A stretch of 64,000 nt of DNA from Zerene cesonia (lineage: Eukaryota; Arthropoda; Insecta; Lepidoptera; Pieridae), in contig NC_052111.1 of the NCBI RefSeq assembly GCF_012273895.1, positions 1,054,001 to 1,118,000 on the forward strand. The letters are read 5' to 3'. Position numbers and translations under genes: made by a program. The notes under the pieces are model-generated. The model was not told the origin of the DNA, ran no database searches, and saw only the letters and a program-made list of their open reading frames with translations. Shown piece after piece: positions 26,501 to 37,199 of the stretch; positions within the stretch are counted from its first letter, which is position 1, and each line of letters begins with the position of its first letter.

Positions 26501-29500
26501 ATTGTAATACAGAACATCAAACGCGCAAAAACATGGCCGATATTTCGAATTCTCCGTGATTTTCTTTATGTCAAATGCCATGCCTAGAGAGGAAAAACTT
26601 AGTATTAGATTCATTTTTATGATTGATAGCACATGACATGCTATGCCAAGGCCCCAATCGGTATATGTTATAGCTTCTCTGCTAGATTATAAGATTATGT
26701 TTATGTATGTAGATGATACTATTACTATTTTTCTTTATTTTTACATTTGTTTGTGTCCATCATTTTCACTTTCTTGTTGATATACAGGTTTTTACTTAGT
26801 TTGGGAGTTAGAGACTTCTTCACATATGTAAAAAAAAATTGTCAATAAAGAATTTATTTATTTATTATAAACGGTTTATTGAATTTTTTTTTAACTTTTT
26901 GAGCATAAAAAATGTGGATAACAAAAATGCAGAGAACAAAATATGGGTTTATAGCTAAGATCAAACTTTTTAAGGCAATCAAAAAGGAATGGACGTTCAA
27001 GCCTGTGGAAAGAAAAATTATGTTGAACTTTAAAAACATATTCACTCAGTTTATACTTAATAATATTTAGTTTACCTATTTTTTTATATATTTATGCGTG
27101 CTTACGTTAATTATTAATCCTTTGTTAAAAGTAACTAGTAAATGAGTAAGCTCTACATCATCACGATGTAAGTCGCTCTTCAAAAAGAAAGGTAAGCAAC
27201 AAACGTCGCCCATAAACGACAACCGTTAAAGCTTCTCGAACCATGTAGTCTTATTTCAGAAACCCTGTTAGCGCGACCTATACCATAACAACGCCATCTA
27301 GTATTATAAGATAAGGGTGTATAGGGTACAATTTATTCTAGTAGTGTAGTAAAAAAGGGGTGTTTTTTTTATAAAAATAAGAATAAACACGCTTATAAAA
27401 CAAAGTTCGTTTGGAGACAATTATTACCAAATGTGTTTTTACTTTAATAATTACATAATATAGATGCTACAGCTTGCCCCAGCAAGGAGTTAGGTAGTGC
27501 TGAATTTGAAACCTGAATTAAAATATATAGATAATATATACATAATAGAATACATATAAGATGAATATCTATAGACTATTCACCTTTGACATCATTAATA
27601 TGGAAATAATACATGTATGACTATTCAAAAGTGCTTCATAATTGAATCAATAAATATTTCAGTTTATATTTAAATTAATTATACCTTTTGACCCAAAGCA
27701 CTGATACTCCTTGTGCCAGCCCATCATTTCACCATCGAGTATAAAACTCTTTACATTCGGCGAAAAACAATCCCTCAAGCGCGGTGTCAGTAGTCCCGAA
27801 TCATACGTTTTCCCATAATTACTCGCATATGTGAAACCTTTACGGGAGAAATATTCAAAAACACCATCCTCCATATGAATCTAAAATAAAATCATTATAA
27901 TTTTTTTTCCTACCAGAAAAGTGTTACGAAGTTTTGACGAAAAACAAACACAAGAACACGCTCTTGTACGTCTAGCAAATGAAAGGAGATCTAACTAGGG
28001 TAATTCAAACACAGTCCTATTCTGACCAGCGGATAAAAGAGGAGCTTTAGGAAAACATTCCTTAGGTACTAAATCCTGCGAGATTAACTTTAGATTATAA
28101 TTGGTTGCACTGGGTACAAAAACGAGTCGAAATTATATTTAAAATCTTCTGCTATACTTTGCAAAATACCTGAAACCTTTCACCATCGAATTTATCTTCT
28201 ATCTGATAAGTTTTATCAGACGACAACTGGGATATACGAGTTATATCCAGCCGCTCCGATAGCATGGGGCTCACTGCATAAAACACCTTAACACCTAACT
28301 CTATAGGTCTCGTATCACCATCAGATAAGTCTTCGCACACCTAAAAAAATATTTTGAGTTTTTACAGAAGTCCCTATGAAAAGCTAGCATGTGTAAATTT
28401 TTGTATAACATTAGGGGTGTTCAACAAAATTCAAGATGGAACAATTTAATGTAATATCGAGATGGATTATAATAATTTGAAAAAATATATCCCATAATAT
28501 GTGATTCCTAGTAGAAAATGTTCATAAATAAAAGTAAAATCATTTACCTTGCTAAGATTTCCACAGCTATCAAGCAGCTCCGGAGCATCTGGGTGAAACG
28601 CAGCTAGTGTTCTATGCGTGCCCATAGCGAGTTTTAAATCCTTTAAAATAAGCCTTAAAAACCATTTCAATTGTTCTGCAGTTAGGTTTTTAATTATAAA
28701 GCTGAAAGCGTCATCCAGGACAGCTGTAAAAAATCATATCATCATCCCTTGGTCAACATGAACTTTGAAAGTCACTTTTTCCGTTAGTTCATTTGGTTTG
28801 GTTTTAGAAACGATTCGTCCCGCCTTCGCCCGTGTTAACAAAAAAATAACAATAAGAAAACAAAAAATAGCATTGAAATGCTTTATAGATGAGAAATTTT
28901 GAAAGAATAGAAAAAAATTGATCACGACGCGGGATTTGAACCCGCGTCTTTTTACCATACCGTAGCAATGCCTTGCCTCTCGGCCACTTGCTACAGTATG
29001 GCAAATTAACGCGGATCTCGTCTCGTAATCAAACTTATTCTATTCTTTCAAAATTTCTCAAAATTAAAATAGCCAAATAGGTCCAGTGGTTCCTGATATT
29101 AGCCCGTTCATTCAAACTTTAAAGTACTAGTATTCTTCAATACAAAGTATAGATACGTGTAATGATAATGAATACATACAAAATGTGAATATATTGAATA
29201 GTGTCGTTATTTTCAAGTAGAATATAAAATAAATGGAATTCCTCTTAGAAATAAAACCACACCTGTTTTATTTAAGATTACTAAGATTATTACTAACGGC
29301 TAGCCGCACTCTTTTAGAAGTATTTAGGTAAAGAGCAAAGCTGAGGCCCGAATGCTGGTGTGTCGTAATTGGATTTCCAGTACTCACGGCCTTTATTTCC
29401 GACTTCAGCTGTAGATATTTTATCGAGCACCTTATTAATATCTCCTATCGTTAAGCTGCACGACTTCTGGGTCATTCTGTTTTTTAATACGAAATATGCA

Positions 29501-30433
29501 ACACCGGCGAAATCGCTATCATGTGCATTATTATGCACTGAGCGGAAGTTAAGAAGTTCTTGGGCATCATGTGACTGTTTATTCAGCGATAAGACCTTTA
29601 CCAACAGAGATCCAAGCTTTGTTTCCTTCAAATTATAAGGATTTCTATCACGGTCTCTATCTGGTAGAAGCAGCCGCAAAACAGGGAAGAATGTGGAATT
29701 CTGGAACAGAATTTCCTGAATAATGCAGTATCAACTTTGGTTTAGATGTTGTTATTAGTCTAGCGCAAGCATCTCTTTTCGAAAATCATCTAGGTACCAT
29801 TCTGAATCGAAAGCGACCTCAAACATAGACGGAGACTCCTGGATAAGCTTGCCCGAAAAGGCATTTATTTACTACGTTATAAATAAAACTTAAACAAAAA
29901 TAATTATCAATTACAATTTATCATATATGGGCATTAAGCTCTAGGTATGTTAATTTGACATGGAGTATTTAAGGAATAACAATAATTGGCTACAAAATCA
30001 GAAAAATATAATCAAAATTGAACCGATTACCTAAGTGATATTTTCTTAAAATGTATATGGCATTATAATTGTCCTTGACTTAAGGAATATTCTACTTCAG
30101 GTTGGAGTTTTTCAATATCAATAATGATAAATTTACCAATGATCTTAAGTTATCCTTTAAGAGGTACCTGTTAATGGTCTTGATTTTGAACAATTTAAAA
30201 AATTTACTAAAAATAATTTTTCATACATTTATATATGTGTGAAGTATAATAGAAACAAATGTATTTTATAATACCTTTTTATCAGTTACTTTTCCTGAAT
30301 TTATTCTAAAGTCATTAATGAAATTAGCCAATGTTTTATCTTGATCTTGCCTATGTTTCTTCCTTTTGCTCAATTGTTCTAAGAGTATACAAAACTCGCT
30401 GAACAGGATATCGTTTGCTGGAATTTTCTCCAT
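20567..30433 (-). CDS. Lig4: DNA ligase IV, complete 13-exon gene
   Basis: ATP-dependent ligase that seals double-strand breaks in non-homologous end joining with XRCC4. Thirteen exons join in phase: 30433-30275, 29715-29388, 28723-28548, 28340-28170, 27880-27685, 26583-26370, 26296-26170, 25778-25661, 23843-23653, 23137-23000, 22568-22301, 21818-21547 and 20875-20567. The ORF is 2667 nt, 888 residues, against about 911 in human. Motif I is EDKFDGERF, with the AMP-binding lysine at residue 271. ILDGEMMGW, FDVLYYNGK, EGIVVKD and WYKIKPE are the later nucleotidyltransferase motifs. TLRFPRVTKVR lies in the OB fold. Two BRCT domains follow (about residues 660-730 and 805-885, the latter with SREWFDKC). 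The exon at 23843 was found on phase and motif (VGRVATGLTFDE, FWILPEYSVVLE). The 1000-N gap falls inside the intron between exons 8 and 9, so no coding sequence need be missing. Confidence 0.95.
21852..21933 (-). repeat. Dispersed repeat with CCCGACGTTTCGAACACTTTAC core
   Basis: The segment pairs TTTAGAAATTAAAAAC with ACCCGACGTTTCGAACACTT. The reverse complement of the same blocks appears at 45981-46120, so it is a dispersed family. Here it is a short copy in a Lig4 intron. Confidence 0.6.
22170..22280 (+). repeat. Fragment of a LINE-like dispersed repeat (CTTACCATCA.GCGA end)
   Basis: Shares TGCGAATGTTCATGGGCGATG and CTTACCATCAAGCGAACCACCAGCTCAG with copies near 24060, 36070, 42200, 51630 and 52740. 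This is a common lepidopteran 3'-end-type repeat. The superfamily is not settled by eye. Confidence 0.6.
22715..22912 (+). repeat. Non-LTR (RTE-like) tail repeat
   Basis: GTTTCACCCGCGTAAGTCCGT at the start and TTTCGCATTTATAATATTAGTAAGAT at the end. The middle carries CAAATTTCATTACAATCTGTTCAGTAGTTTTAGCGT. The same sequence recurs at 36225-36406. Sits in a Lig4 intron. Confidence 0.7.
23360..23520 (+). repeat. Dispersed repeat ending GAAGCCGGGGCGGATCGCTAGT
   Basis: Contains AACGCACTAATCTCAGGAACT and ends GCGAAGCCGGGGCGGATCGC, a widespread lepidopteran repeat end. Located in Lig4 intron 9. Confidence 0.45.
24060..24160 (+). repeat. LINE-like 3' fragment
   Basis: GGATGTTCATAGGCGGTGGT followed by CGCTTACCATAAAGCGAACTACCAGCTCAG, matching the family at 42180-42292. 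It abuts a second, interrupted repeat at 24165. Confidence 0.55.
24220..25368. mobile_element. TTAA-flanked terminal-inverted-repeat element, interior unsequenced
   Basis: TTAAGGCGAGGTGAGTTC at 24220-24237 is an exact inverted match to GAACTCACCTCGCCTTAA at 25351-25368. Both ends carry TTAA, and the host repeat resumes on each side, so TTAA is the likely target-site duplication and GGCGAGGTGAGTTC the terminal repeat. TTAA targeting suggests a piggyBac-type element, but most of the body (24294-25293) is N. Confidence 0.65.
24294..25293. other. Assembly gap, 1000 N
   Basis: Run of N inside a TTAA-flanked inverted-repeat element in a Lig4 intron. Confidence 1.
28890..29060 (-). mobile_element. 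171-bp MITE carrying a tRNA-like sequence
   Basis: Twenty-base perfect terminal inverted repeats (GAGAAATTTTGAAAGAATAG at 28891-28910, complement at 29040-29059) bound the element. On the minus strand the interior reads like a type II (Ser/Leu-like) tRNA: an A-box-like GTGGCCGAGAGGCAAGGC and a T-arm GCGGGTTCAAATCCCGC. The acceptor stem pairs poorly. An almost perfect 14-bp hairpin (CCATACTGTAGCAA with TTGCTACGGTATGG) replaces the anticodon region. It lies in Lig4 intron 2. It is therefore a tRNA-derived relic inside a TIR element, not a working tRNA gene. Confidence 0.7.
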
Positions 30434-30558
30434 CTTATAATGCTGCCTTTTCTATCCTAAAATTATTGATATATTATTTCTCTATAAAATCAAAACCAAT
30501 TTAATTAAACTATATTTATGTAAAGGAAACAACACAGAGATAAATTTTATACATTTAT

Positions 30559-32937
30559 TTAAATAACAAGATAATCTAACATTATTTTTCTAGCCATATC
30601 AGGTGAATGATCTTTATACAATATCAGAAGATTATATGCAGTTTCCATTTTCAAATCTATCTTCCCATGTTTACCGCAAACTGTTATAGGCTCGCACAAT
30701 AAAGCTTTCTCATAATATTCTATCGCTAAATTATTAATGTTCAATAATTGATAGAGCCGTCCTAAATTATAATAAGCTTCCTGATCACATTTTCTCAACT
30801 GTTTATATGTAAGCATATATGAAACACTCTGTAGAATAAGGTTATGATGTTTATCTACAGTTTTTTGAGCTGCCATAGACAACATTGTAACCGATATCAA
30901 AAATGCAGATAATGGTTCTCGAAACTGTTCATGATATTCCAGGAAGTATTTAAGAGCAACAAGATATCTACCAGATACCAAATAATTATTGCCTAAAAAT
31001 AAATTTTTGACCCAATGTGGTTCTTTTTGGAAAAGCCTGGTCAAGAACTTGCTCTGTGTGGCATCCTCCAGGGAATTTATAACCAGACTCAATAAATTCC
31101 ATGTTCTATTGGTAGTATTTCTTTGAGCAAATTCCCGAATGAATCTCATTGCATGAACATAATTCTTATTTAGAAGACTAGCTTGGAAAATATAGAATTC
31201 TATTTCTCTTTTATGAGGTGATAAACCTTTTATGAGCATAGCACTATATGTTAGTCTTTGCATAGTGGAGTATTGCTTTAAATCACATGCAATTGTGAGC
31301 AACTCATTAAACAAATCCCACTCTTGTTTAGGACTTAGTTTGAAAGTCTCATCCTCAAATTGCATATCATTTTCATGATAGGCACTGTCTCCTCTTAATG
31401 TTCGAAATTCATGAATAAGTTCAACTCCTCCTCTTGCTCTACAAGCTATTTTCAACTCTTCTTCATGATTAAATTTTGTTAAAGATCTACATAGCAATGC
31501 TTCCGCAACTTTCAAATATTTGGGTATCCTATTATACTTTTTAAGTATATTACAATGTTCGTATAAAAGACTGGGACTAACAACATACTTATAATCTTGT
31601 TGAAGAACATTTAAAGCTTCTTCTATGCAACCTTTCTTTTCTAGTATAGAAAATAGTTTCCGACGGGCATCAGGATGCTGCGGTGCATGTTCTAAAACTT
31701 TGTAAAAAGCATTAACTGCTTCATCTTCCCTTCCTAAATTAAAAAGGCACTCTGCATACTTTAGCCAAACCGCTCCAAGGTCGAAATTGGGAGCTTTTAC
31801 TAGTGGTTCCAATAGCTGCATAGCCATTTCATGATGACCAACAGCAGAAAATGCTTCTTCAATATCCATATACAAATCTCCAGCTTTTTCAACATCATTA
31901 GTCAAAAAATCATCTAAGAATGTCTGTACAAGATTAATGGCACCTAAATGGATAAAACATACTAACAGTTTACACTTTAAATCTATTGCTAAATTACTTG
32001 GTATGGAACATTTAACATAATTAGTATGTTCTTCAATTTCATTTGAAGAATTTCGAATTGTTTGTATTTCTGCTTCAATATCAACACCAACACTTGCCAC
32101 AAACACTTCTAAACATTTCTGAAATTCTTTCTGTGATATCAATAATTCCAGATAAATGTTAATATCTTCCAGTGTAAACAGACTGGGACACTTTTTGTAT
32201 GCAGTTTGCATAACTTCATATGCCTTACTTTTTTCATTTGCATCATGATATAGAGAGGCAGCTAATCTTGCATATTTCATTATTACTTCCCCATGAGTTG
32301 GTGCCAGGCATGTTACAATTTTGTGATAACATTTTACTCTTGATATGAACCAGGCACTTAATGTAGACTTCATTTCTTCTATCTTGCTTATTAGATCTAG
32401 CCTCTGCATGTGAATGTCAATATTTTGTGGATCTGCTTTAATAGCCTGAGTATAACAGATCATCTCTTGTTTGTGGTTACCCTTTTGTTTTGAGATTGCT
32501 GCTAATCTTAACCACTCATTTACATCAGTTGGAGATAAGTGAGCAGCCAAGAGAGAAAACTGCAAAGATTTCTCAGAATCATTTTCATGTATTTGTGCTA
32601 GAGTTTGGTAGGGCTCAGAGGCTGTTGGTAATTGTTTAATTATTTCATGACACATTTTTTCTGCCATTTCAACATCTCCTCTAGCAAATCTTAAGTTGGC
32701 CTCGCCCATTAATCCAACTAACGCTGGTGTCAAACGGGTAACTCTGCGACGTCTTTTTGCAGTCTGTTGTGGCTCTTCATTTTTCTTCTCTGCATCTTCA
32801 ACTTCATCTTCATCCTCACAACCGTACCATTCACTGGAGTATTCAGCAAAAGACATTTCACCATTTAAAAATTTGTTGGTCAGTTCTGATTCCAGTTCCA
32901 TTTTTACCCCTGATTGATTTGCTGGTTCTTCATCCAT
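30559..32937 (-). CDS. Gtf3c3: General transcription factor 3C polypeptide 3 (TFIIIC102), TPR protein
   Basis: Subunit of TFIIIC, which binds A and B boxes of tRNA genes and recruits TFIIIB and Pol III in the nucleus. One uninterrupted ORF of 792 residues from ATG at 32937 (MDEEPANQS, A at -3). A longer reading would need a TTG start and is rejected. An acidic N-terminus (EYSSEWYGCEDEDEVED) is followed by a basic patch (KRRRRVTRL). A tandem array of TPRs follows (LVGLMGEANLRFARGDVEMA, AKYAECLFNLGREDEAVNAF, NLGRLYQLLNINNLAIEYYE). Human GTF3C3 is somewhat longer (about 886). The gene is intronless while all flanking genes are split. It ends 125 bp before the Lig4 start on the same strand. It shares a divergent spacer with the integrase-derived gene. 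Confidence 0.9.
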   Translation of the reverse strand: MDEEPANQSGVKMELESELTNKFLNGEMSFAEYSSEWYGCEDEDEVEDAEKKNEEPQQTAKRRRRVTRLTPALVGLMGEANLRFARGDVEMAEKMCHEIIKQLPTASEPYQTLAQIHENDSEKSLQFSLLAAHLSPTDVNEWLRLAAISKQKGNHKQEMICYTQAIKADPQNIDIHMQRLDLISKIEEMKSTLSAWFISRVKCYHKIVTCLAPTHGEVIMKYARLAASLYHDANEKSKAYEVMQTAYKKCPSLFTLEDINIYLELLISQKEFQKCLEVFVASVGVDIEAEIQTIRNSSNEIEEHTNYVKCSIPSNLAIDLKCKLLVCFIHLGAINLVQTFLDDFLTNDVEKAGDLYMDIEEAFSAVGHHEMAMQLLEPLVKAPNFDLGAVWLKYAECLFNLGREDEAVNAFYKVLEHAPQHPDARRKLFSILEKKGCIEEALNVLQQDYKYVVSPSLLYEHCNILKKYNRIPKYLKVAEALLCRSLTKFNHEEELKIACRARGGVELIHEFRTLRGDSAYHENDMQFEDETFKLSPKQEWDLFNELLTIACDLKQYSTMQRLTYSAMLIKGLSPHKREIEFYIFQASLLNKNYVHAMRFIREFAQRNTTNRTWNLLSLVINSLEDATQSKFLTRLFQKEPHWVKNLFLGNNYLVSGRYLVALKYFLEYHEQFREPLSAFLISVTMLSMAAQKTVDKHHNLILQSVSYMLTYKQLRKCDQEAYYNLGRLYQLLNINNLAIEYYEKALLCEPITVCGKHGKIDLKMETAYNLLILYKDHSPDMARKIMLDYLVI

Positions 32938-33718
32938 ATTGTCGAGTGTTCTTTTACCAGAAGTATAAATAAAAAAAACTATAATATTCGTAGTTTTCAA
33001 TTATGAAAAATGATTACTTGATTTTCATGTTTACTTAAATTTCAAATCATTTGCTTACTTATATAGAACAACGTTTTCCAGCCTATTTTCAAATAATTTT
33101 AGAAAAGTTATTGTAAGATTTAAGGAGACAACAAGTTACTAATTATATTATCACTGAATTATAAAATAGTTAGTTTAAATATTCAATAAAATATATAGTA
33201 AATTCTTTTTTCTGTGCCTCAATCACAAATCCCAATGTAGACCGTACTGGGGTACATATTATATTACTAATTATATTTTATTTCAATATTTTTTATGGTA
33301 ACTTATTTCTATTTTCTTGAAGGGTCCGGTACTTATTATTATATACACAGACTACAGTTAGTAATAATATATGAATTAGTTACGTATTACAGAAAAAAGT
33401 GCTAACTCTGTAAATATAAATGCGTCTTCTCACTGCTGACCGCTATTGTCTTTGTCATTGACAATCGATGTTCAACACAACAAATGTCAATTATGACAGC
33501 GCTAGATCTATAATCTGTGTTACCATATGACTGAATTAGACGTTCAATAAAATGGACGCCAATCAACTATCAGCCTAAATGATATTTAGCCATTTGATCA
33601 AAGAGCTAAAAAAATGATTTCGATCTATAACGTTTAATGTTTAGTTCCATTTTCTGACCCCTGGCATTGAACCGCATTCCAACTTTGATAAAATATTCAT
33701 TAAATTTGTGACTGACAT
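32938..33718. promoter_or_regulatory. Divergent promoter region, Gtf3c3 and integrase-derived gene
   Basis: A 781-bp AT-rich spacer separates the start codons of the two divergent genes. An ATCGAT core (CAATCGATG near 33465), reminiscent of DREF-type sites of insect housekeeping promoters, lies in it. No TATA box was picked out. Shared promoter use is inferred from geometry only. Confidence 0.4.
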
Positions 33719-35337
33719 ATGGCAACAAATAACAATACTGTAATTATTACTCACAGTTTGATTGCCTCTCTAAGCAAGAACAGTACTATGGGAGAGTGTA
33801 GCGACAAGAAAAATGTAAATTTATCCACGGCTGGTTCCAGTAGTTTAAATTTTAAAGAAAATTTCGATCAAAAACTTGCTGAATATGACCGACAGCATCA
33901 AGGTGGGTCTGTTTCGTTTCTTCTCTGAGCGTTGTCTATTCTGCTTTGTCTTATGTTTCAAAATATTTTTTTGTGAATTGTGTTATAATTTGATATAGTT
34001 GTCACTGGGCCACATAATTCATAGATTTATGTTTTATCTTATTAGGATCTCATCGAAAAGCATGGACATCCGGAAGAATTTTAGAGGTTATAAACGATAT
34101 AAAAAGAGCTAGGGTGCCCATGAGTTCAGGACAGCGAAGGACGGCTATGGATTATTATTGGATGAAGAAATACGATATTATGACGAATGCCAACGAAGAC
34201 TGTTTAATTTTTAAACGACTCACATCCACTGCTCCCGCGATACGAATTTTACCCAGAGAACAGTACTTTGATGTCTTATCAGATATACACACATCATGTG
34301 GCCATGGTGGACGAGATAAAATACTGTTCAATATAAAAAATAAATACTACATTCCTAAGAAGGCAGTCGAAATTTTTGTGTCACTTTGTCCTACATGTGA
34401 AAATAAAAGAGATGCTCCAATAAAAGCAACTGTAGCGAAACCCATCGTCTCACGTGATTTTAATTTGAGAGGAGACGTCTATATTATGGATTTTCAGTAC
34501 ATTGCCGATGGAGAGTTTAAATGGCTTTTAAACTATCAAGATAACGCAACCAAATTTATAAATCTGCGTCCACTTAAAACAATAGAACCCGTTGAGGTAG
34601 CTTCTGAGTTGTTAAAAATTTTCTTAACATTCGGGGCACCCTATGTTTTACAATCAGACAATGGCAATGATTTCACAGCAAATCTAATAAAAGAATTAAT
34701 TGAAATGTGGCCTGAGTGTAAAATTATACATGGGAATTTGCGTTGTCCTCAAACTCAAGCTAGCAACGATAGCAAACATGACGTGGAAAATATGCTTCGA
34801 ACCTGGATGAGTAAAAACGTATCAACGAACTGGGCAGCTGGATGCTTTTTCGTGCAATATACAATAAATACTTCATGCCATCAAAAAATTGGAACATCTC
34901 CATATAAAGCTTTATTTGGGAATCAACCAAAATCAGGATTAAAAGGATCTGACATACCAACGTCCATACTTTTAAATACAGAAGCAGAAGAACAATTAAA
35001 AAGAAACACCGAGCGAGAACCAAGTGAAGGTACAAATAGTGACCATGGCAACAATGACAATAATTCTAAACCCGAATTAAAGGATACTGAACATTATAAG
35101 TTAAACGTCACTTGTGCAGTATGCCATAATAATATAACTGGAGCTTATAAATGTGAGTCGTGTAATAATGTTGTTCGTGCAATAAGTGTTGGTGAAGAGG
35201 ATTTCAGTTCCAAAATTGTGGGCATCAAGCGTGAGATTGAACAAGATATAAAGATAGAATACGATAAAAAATATAGTGGACGTAAACGTCCAGCCGAAGA
35301 AATTATCGACAATAATATTAAAAAATGCCCAAGTTAA
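33719..35337 (+). CDS. Transposon-integrase-derived gene, KRBA2/Ginger-like
   Basis: Two exons, 33719-33902 and 34046-35337, join in phase 1 through a GTGGGT-TTATTAG intron to give 491 residues. An integrase zinc-binding H2C2 domain is visible (H143, H148, C176, C179; LCPTCENKR). It is followed by an rve core: D210 in YIMDFQY, FKWLLNYQDNATKFINLRPL, D266 in LQSDNGNDF, and PQTQASNDSKHDVENML. In related integrases the last block is Q-x-S-x-E-R with the catalytic Glu. Here that position is Asp (about residue 303) and the following Arg is Ser. The C-terminus has a C-x2-C...C-x2-C knuckle (C418, C421, C431, C434), a basic GRKRP, and two psi-K-x-E motifs (IKRE, IKIE). No reverse transcriptase, LTRs or TIRs were seen around it. 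The long intact spliced frame suggests a host gene (inferred), though a recent element copy cannot be excluded. A second ATG at 33788 is an alternative start. Confidence 0.8.
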
Positions 35338-36055
35338 ACTTGGGTATTGATTAAGTTGGAACTAATTGTGAAACTATTTCAAACTGGTTTTGAAACCAAG
35401 AAATACATTTACCTTTATGGCTACGAAATTATACAGAGTCCCGTTTGTGGCAGATTTACTTAACTATACCTTTGCAAAGTTTAGGTAGCCAGAGATTTAG
35501 TAGCTGCAAGCCTATTTGGTGTTAGAGATTAATTAATAGATGTTAACAATATTCAATTGTGGCTAGAAAAGCCATGGAAGTTAAACTTGCGATAACAGAT
35601 AATATTTTTATTACTTATTACTTACTCTTACTTAAACTTTTAGTTATACTTTTTGATCTCATGATTACGGAAAAATGAATATATTTTAATATTACCTACA
35701 TTAATAAACAACAAAAATTGCCTTATATTTCATCTTTATCGTCACATGGTCACCCTGTTATATAAATAGCCTAGCATCAACCAGTCAATTAATTAAAACC
35801 GTCGCTAGGTCAATGGCTCGGTTCAATTAAGAAGCTAGGCTCTTAATTGAATAACAATACGGTTAAATATTAAGCAAATTGACAGATGACAATAATTAAA
35901 AAACCTACTCAATTTTAGGTATCTTTTCCCATTTATCATTAGTTATTTATTTTTAACCGAGGCGGTTTATATTCGACATACACAAAAAATACCCACGTAT
36001 TTTGTGTGTATGTCATATTTTCAGCAATTGTGAACCGATTAAAGACTTTTTACGC
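35338..36055. other. Intergenic AT-rich spacer
   Basis: No coding potential seen. A 10-bp-stem hairpin (TCAATTAAGA...TCTTAATTGA) lies near 35824-35851. Nothing else recognisable. Confidence 0.4.
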
Positions 36056-36059
36056 TATA

Positions 36060-36406
36060 AGCGGGTAACTGAGCTGGTTGTTCGCCTGATATATAGAGAG
36101 TATCCATATGCATACCGCATATGCATACCATCGCAGAGGTAGTGCGTGCCTCTGCGAATGTGTTGCTCGCTTGTAAGGGGAAAGGGATAAGGAAATAATT
36201 GGCGACTTGAAAGATTATATGGACTGAGGAGCGGTTTCACCCGCGTAAGACCATATTCCATAGGAATATCGGGATCTGATCTTACGCGGGTCCAGCTGTC
36301 TATGTACCAAATTTCATTGCAATCGGTTCAGTAGTTTTTGCGTGAAAGACCAACAAACACACACACATGCTTACAAACTTTCGCATTTATAATATTAGTA
36401 GGATAA
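36060..36406 (+). repeat. Composite of LINE-like fragment and RTE-like tail
   Basis: GGTAACTGAGCTGGTTGTTCGCC at 36064 (reverse strand of the LINE-like end) is followed at about 36228 by GCGGTTTCACCCGCGTAAGA. It ends TTTCGCATTTATAATATTAGTAGGAT, the same tail as at 22715-22912. Confidence 0.6.
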
Positions 36407-36873
36407 ATAATATCATGCAATATGAACCTTATATTTGTAGTACCTATTAAATAATACGTTTTCGTGTCTTCATTTTAGTGAATTCTTCAATATCTGCATT
36501 GAAATTTATTTCTTTTAAAACTGCTGGACCCCACAGTTTAATGTAATTGAGTTTGAAAGCATTTCTGTAATTGATATTACTTACTGTTTTTGTAAATATG
36601 TACGAAGCTATTTTAACTATTAAAATTCTCTTGACGCAAACAACATCAATTAACTCCGAAATAAAAACATTAAAAAATTATTAATGCTAAACAAACTTTA
36701 TTACCCAAAATTATTACGAATTAAAAATAATAAAAAAAGGCGTGTTCCCCGCTGAGATGGGAATTCCCCGACCGAGTATTAGAAGCGTTAAATTTATTAT
36801 AATTTCCGGCTGCGGCTTCGCACGCGTGGAATTCAGTTATATCGCGCGACATGGCACAGTCTATAGTATTTAT

Positions 36874-36915
36874 AGAAGGTTCGATTTAAGGTCTAGACCT
36901 TAAACCGAACCTTCT
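36874..36915. repeat. 42-bp near-perfect palindrome
   Basis: AGAAGGTTCGATTTAAGGTC is followed by GACCTTAAACCGAACCTTCT around a central TCTAGA. The arms differ at a single position. It lies next to RTE-like repeat sequence. Confidence 0.7.
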
Positions 36916-36924
36916 AAAAATTAT

Positions 36925-37175
36925 GGTATTTCCTTTTCCAAGTTCAGCTCAATCCTCATACCAAATTTCATCAAAATCGGTTTGACAATAATGCACATTC
37001 ATACAAACTTTCATCCCCTATTGCAACCCCTTCTACCCTTTTTTCGCAATAAAAAGTATCCTATGTCCTTTCTCAAGTTCTATCTTCATACCAAATTTCA
37101 ACAAAATTGGTTCAGGGGCATAGGCGTGAAAGCGTAACAGACAGACAGAGCTTCTTTCGCATTTATAATATTGGT
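36925..37175 (+). repeat. RTE-like tail repeat
   Basis: Contains CATACCAAATTTCATCAAAA twice in variant form, ACAAACTTTCATCCCCTATT, GGCGTGAAAGCGTAACAGAC, and ends TTTCGCATTTATAATATTGG. It is the plus-strand counterpart of the split copy at 24165-25600. Confidence 0.65.
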
Positions 37176-37199
37176 AGGGATTAGTACCGCGTATACAAT

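Noticed and set aside
28917..29010. Functional tRNA-Ser or tRNA-Leu gene
   Set aside because: A and B boxes look good, but the acceptor stem does not pair, the anticodon arm is replaced by a hairpin, and the whole sits inside TIRs.
32938..33000. N-terminal extension of GTF3C3 starting MKTTNIIV
   Set aside because: Its first codon is TTG, not ATG. The ATG at 32937 has a suitable context.
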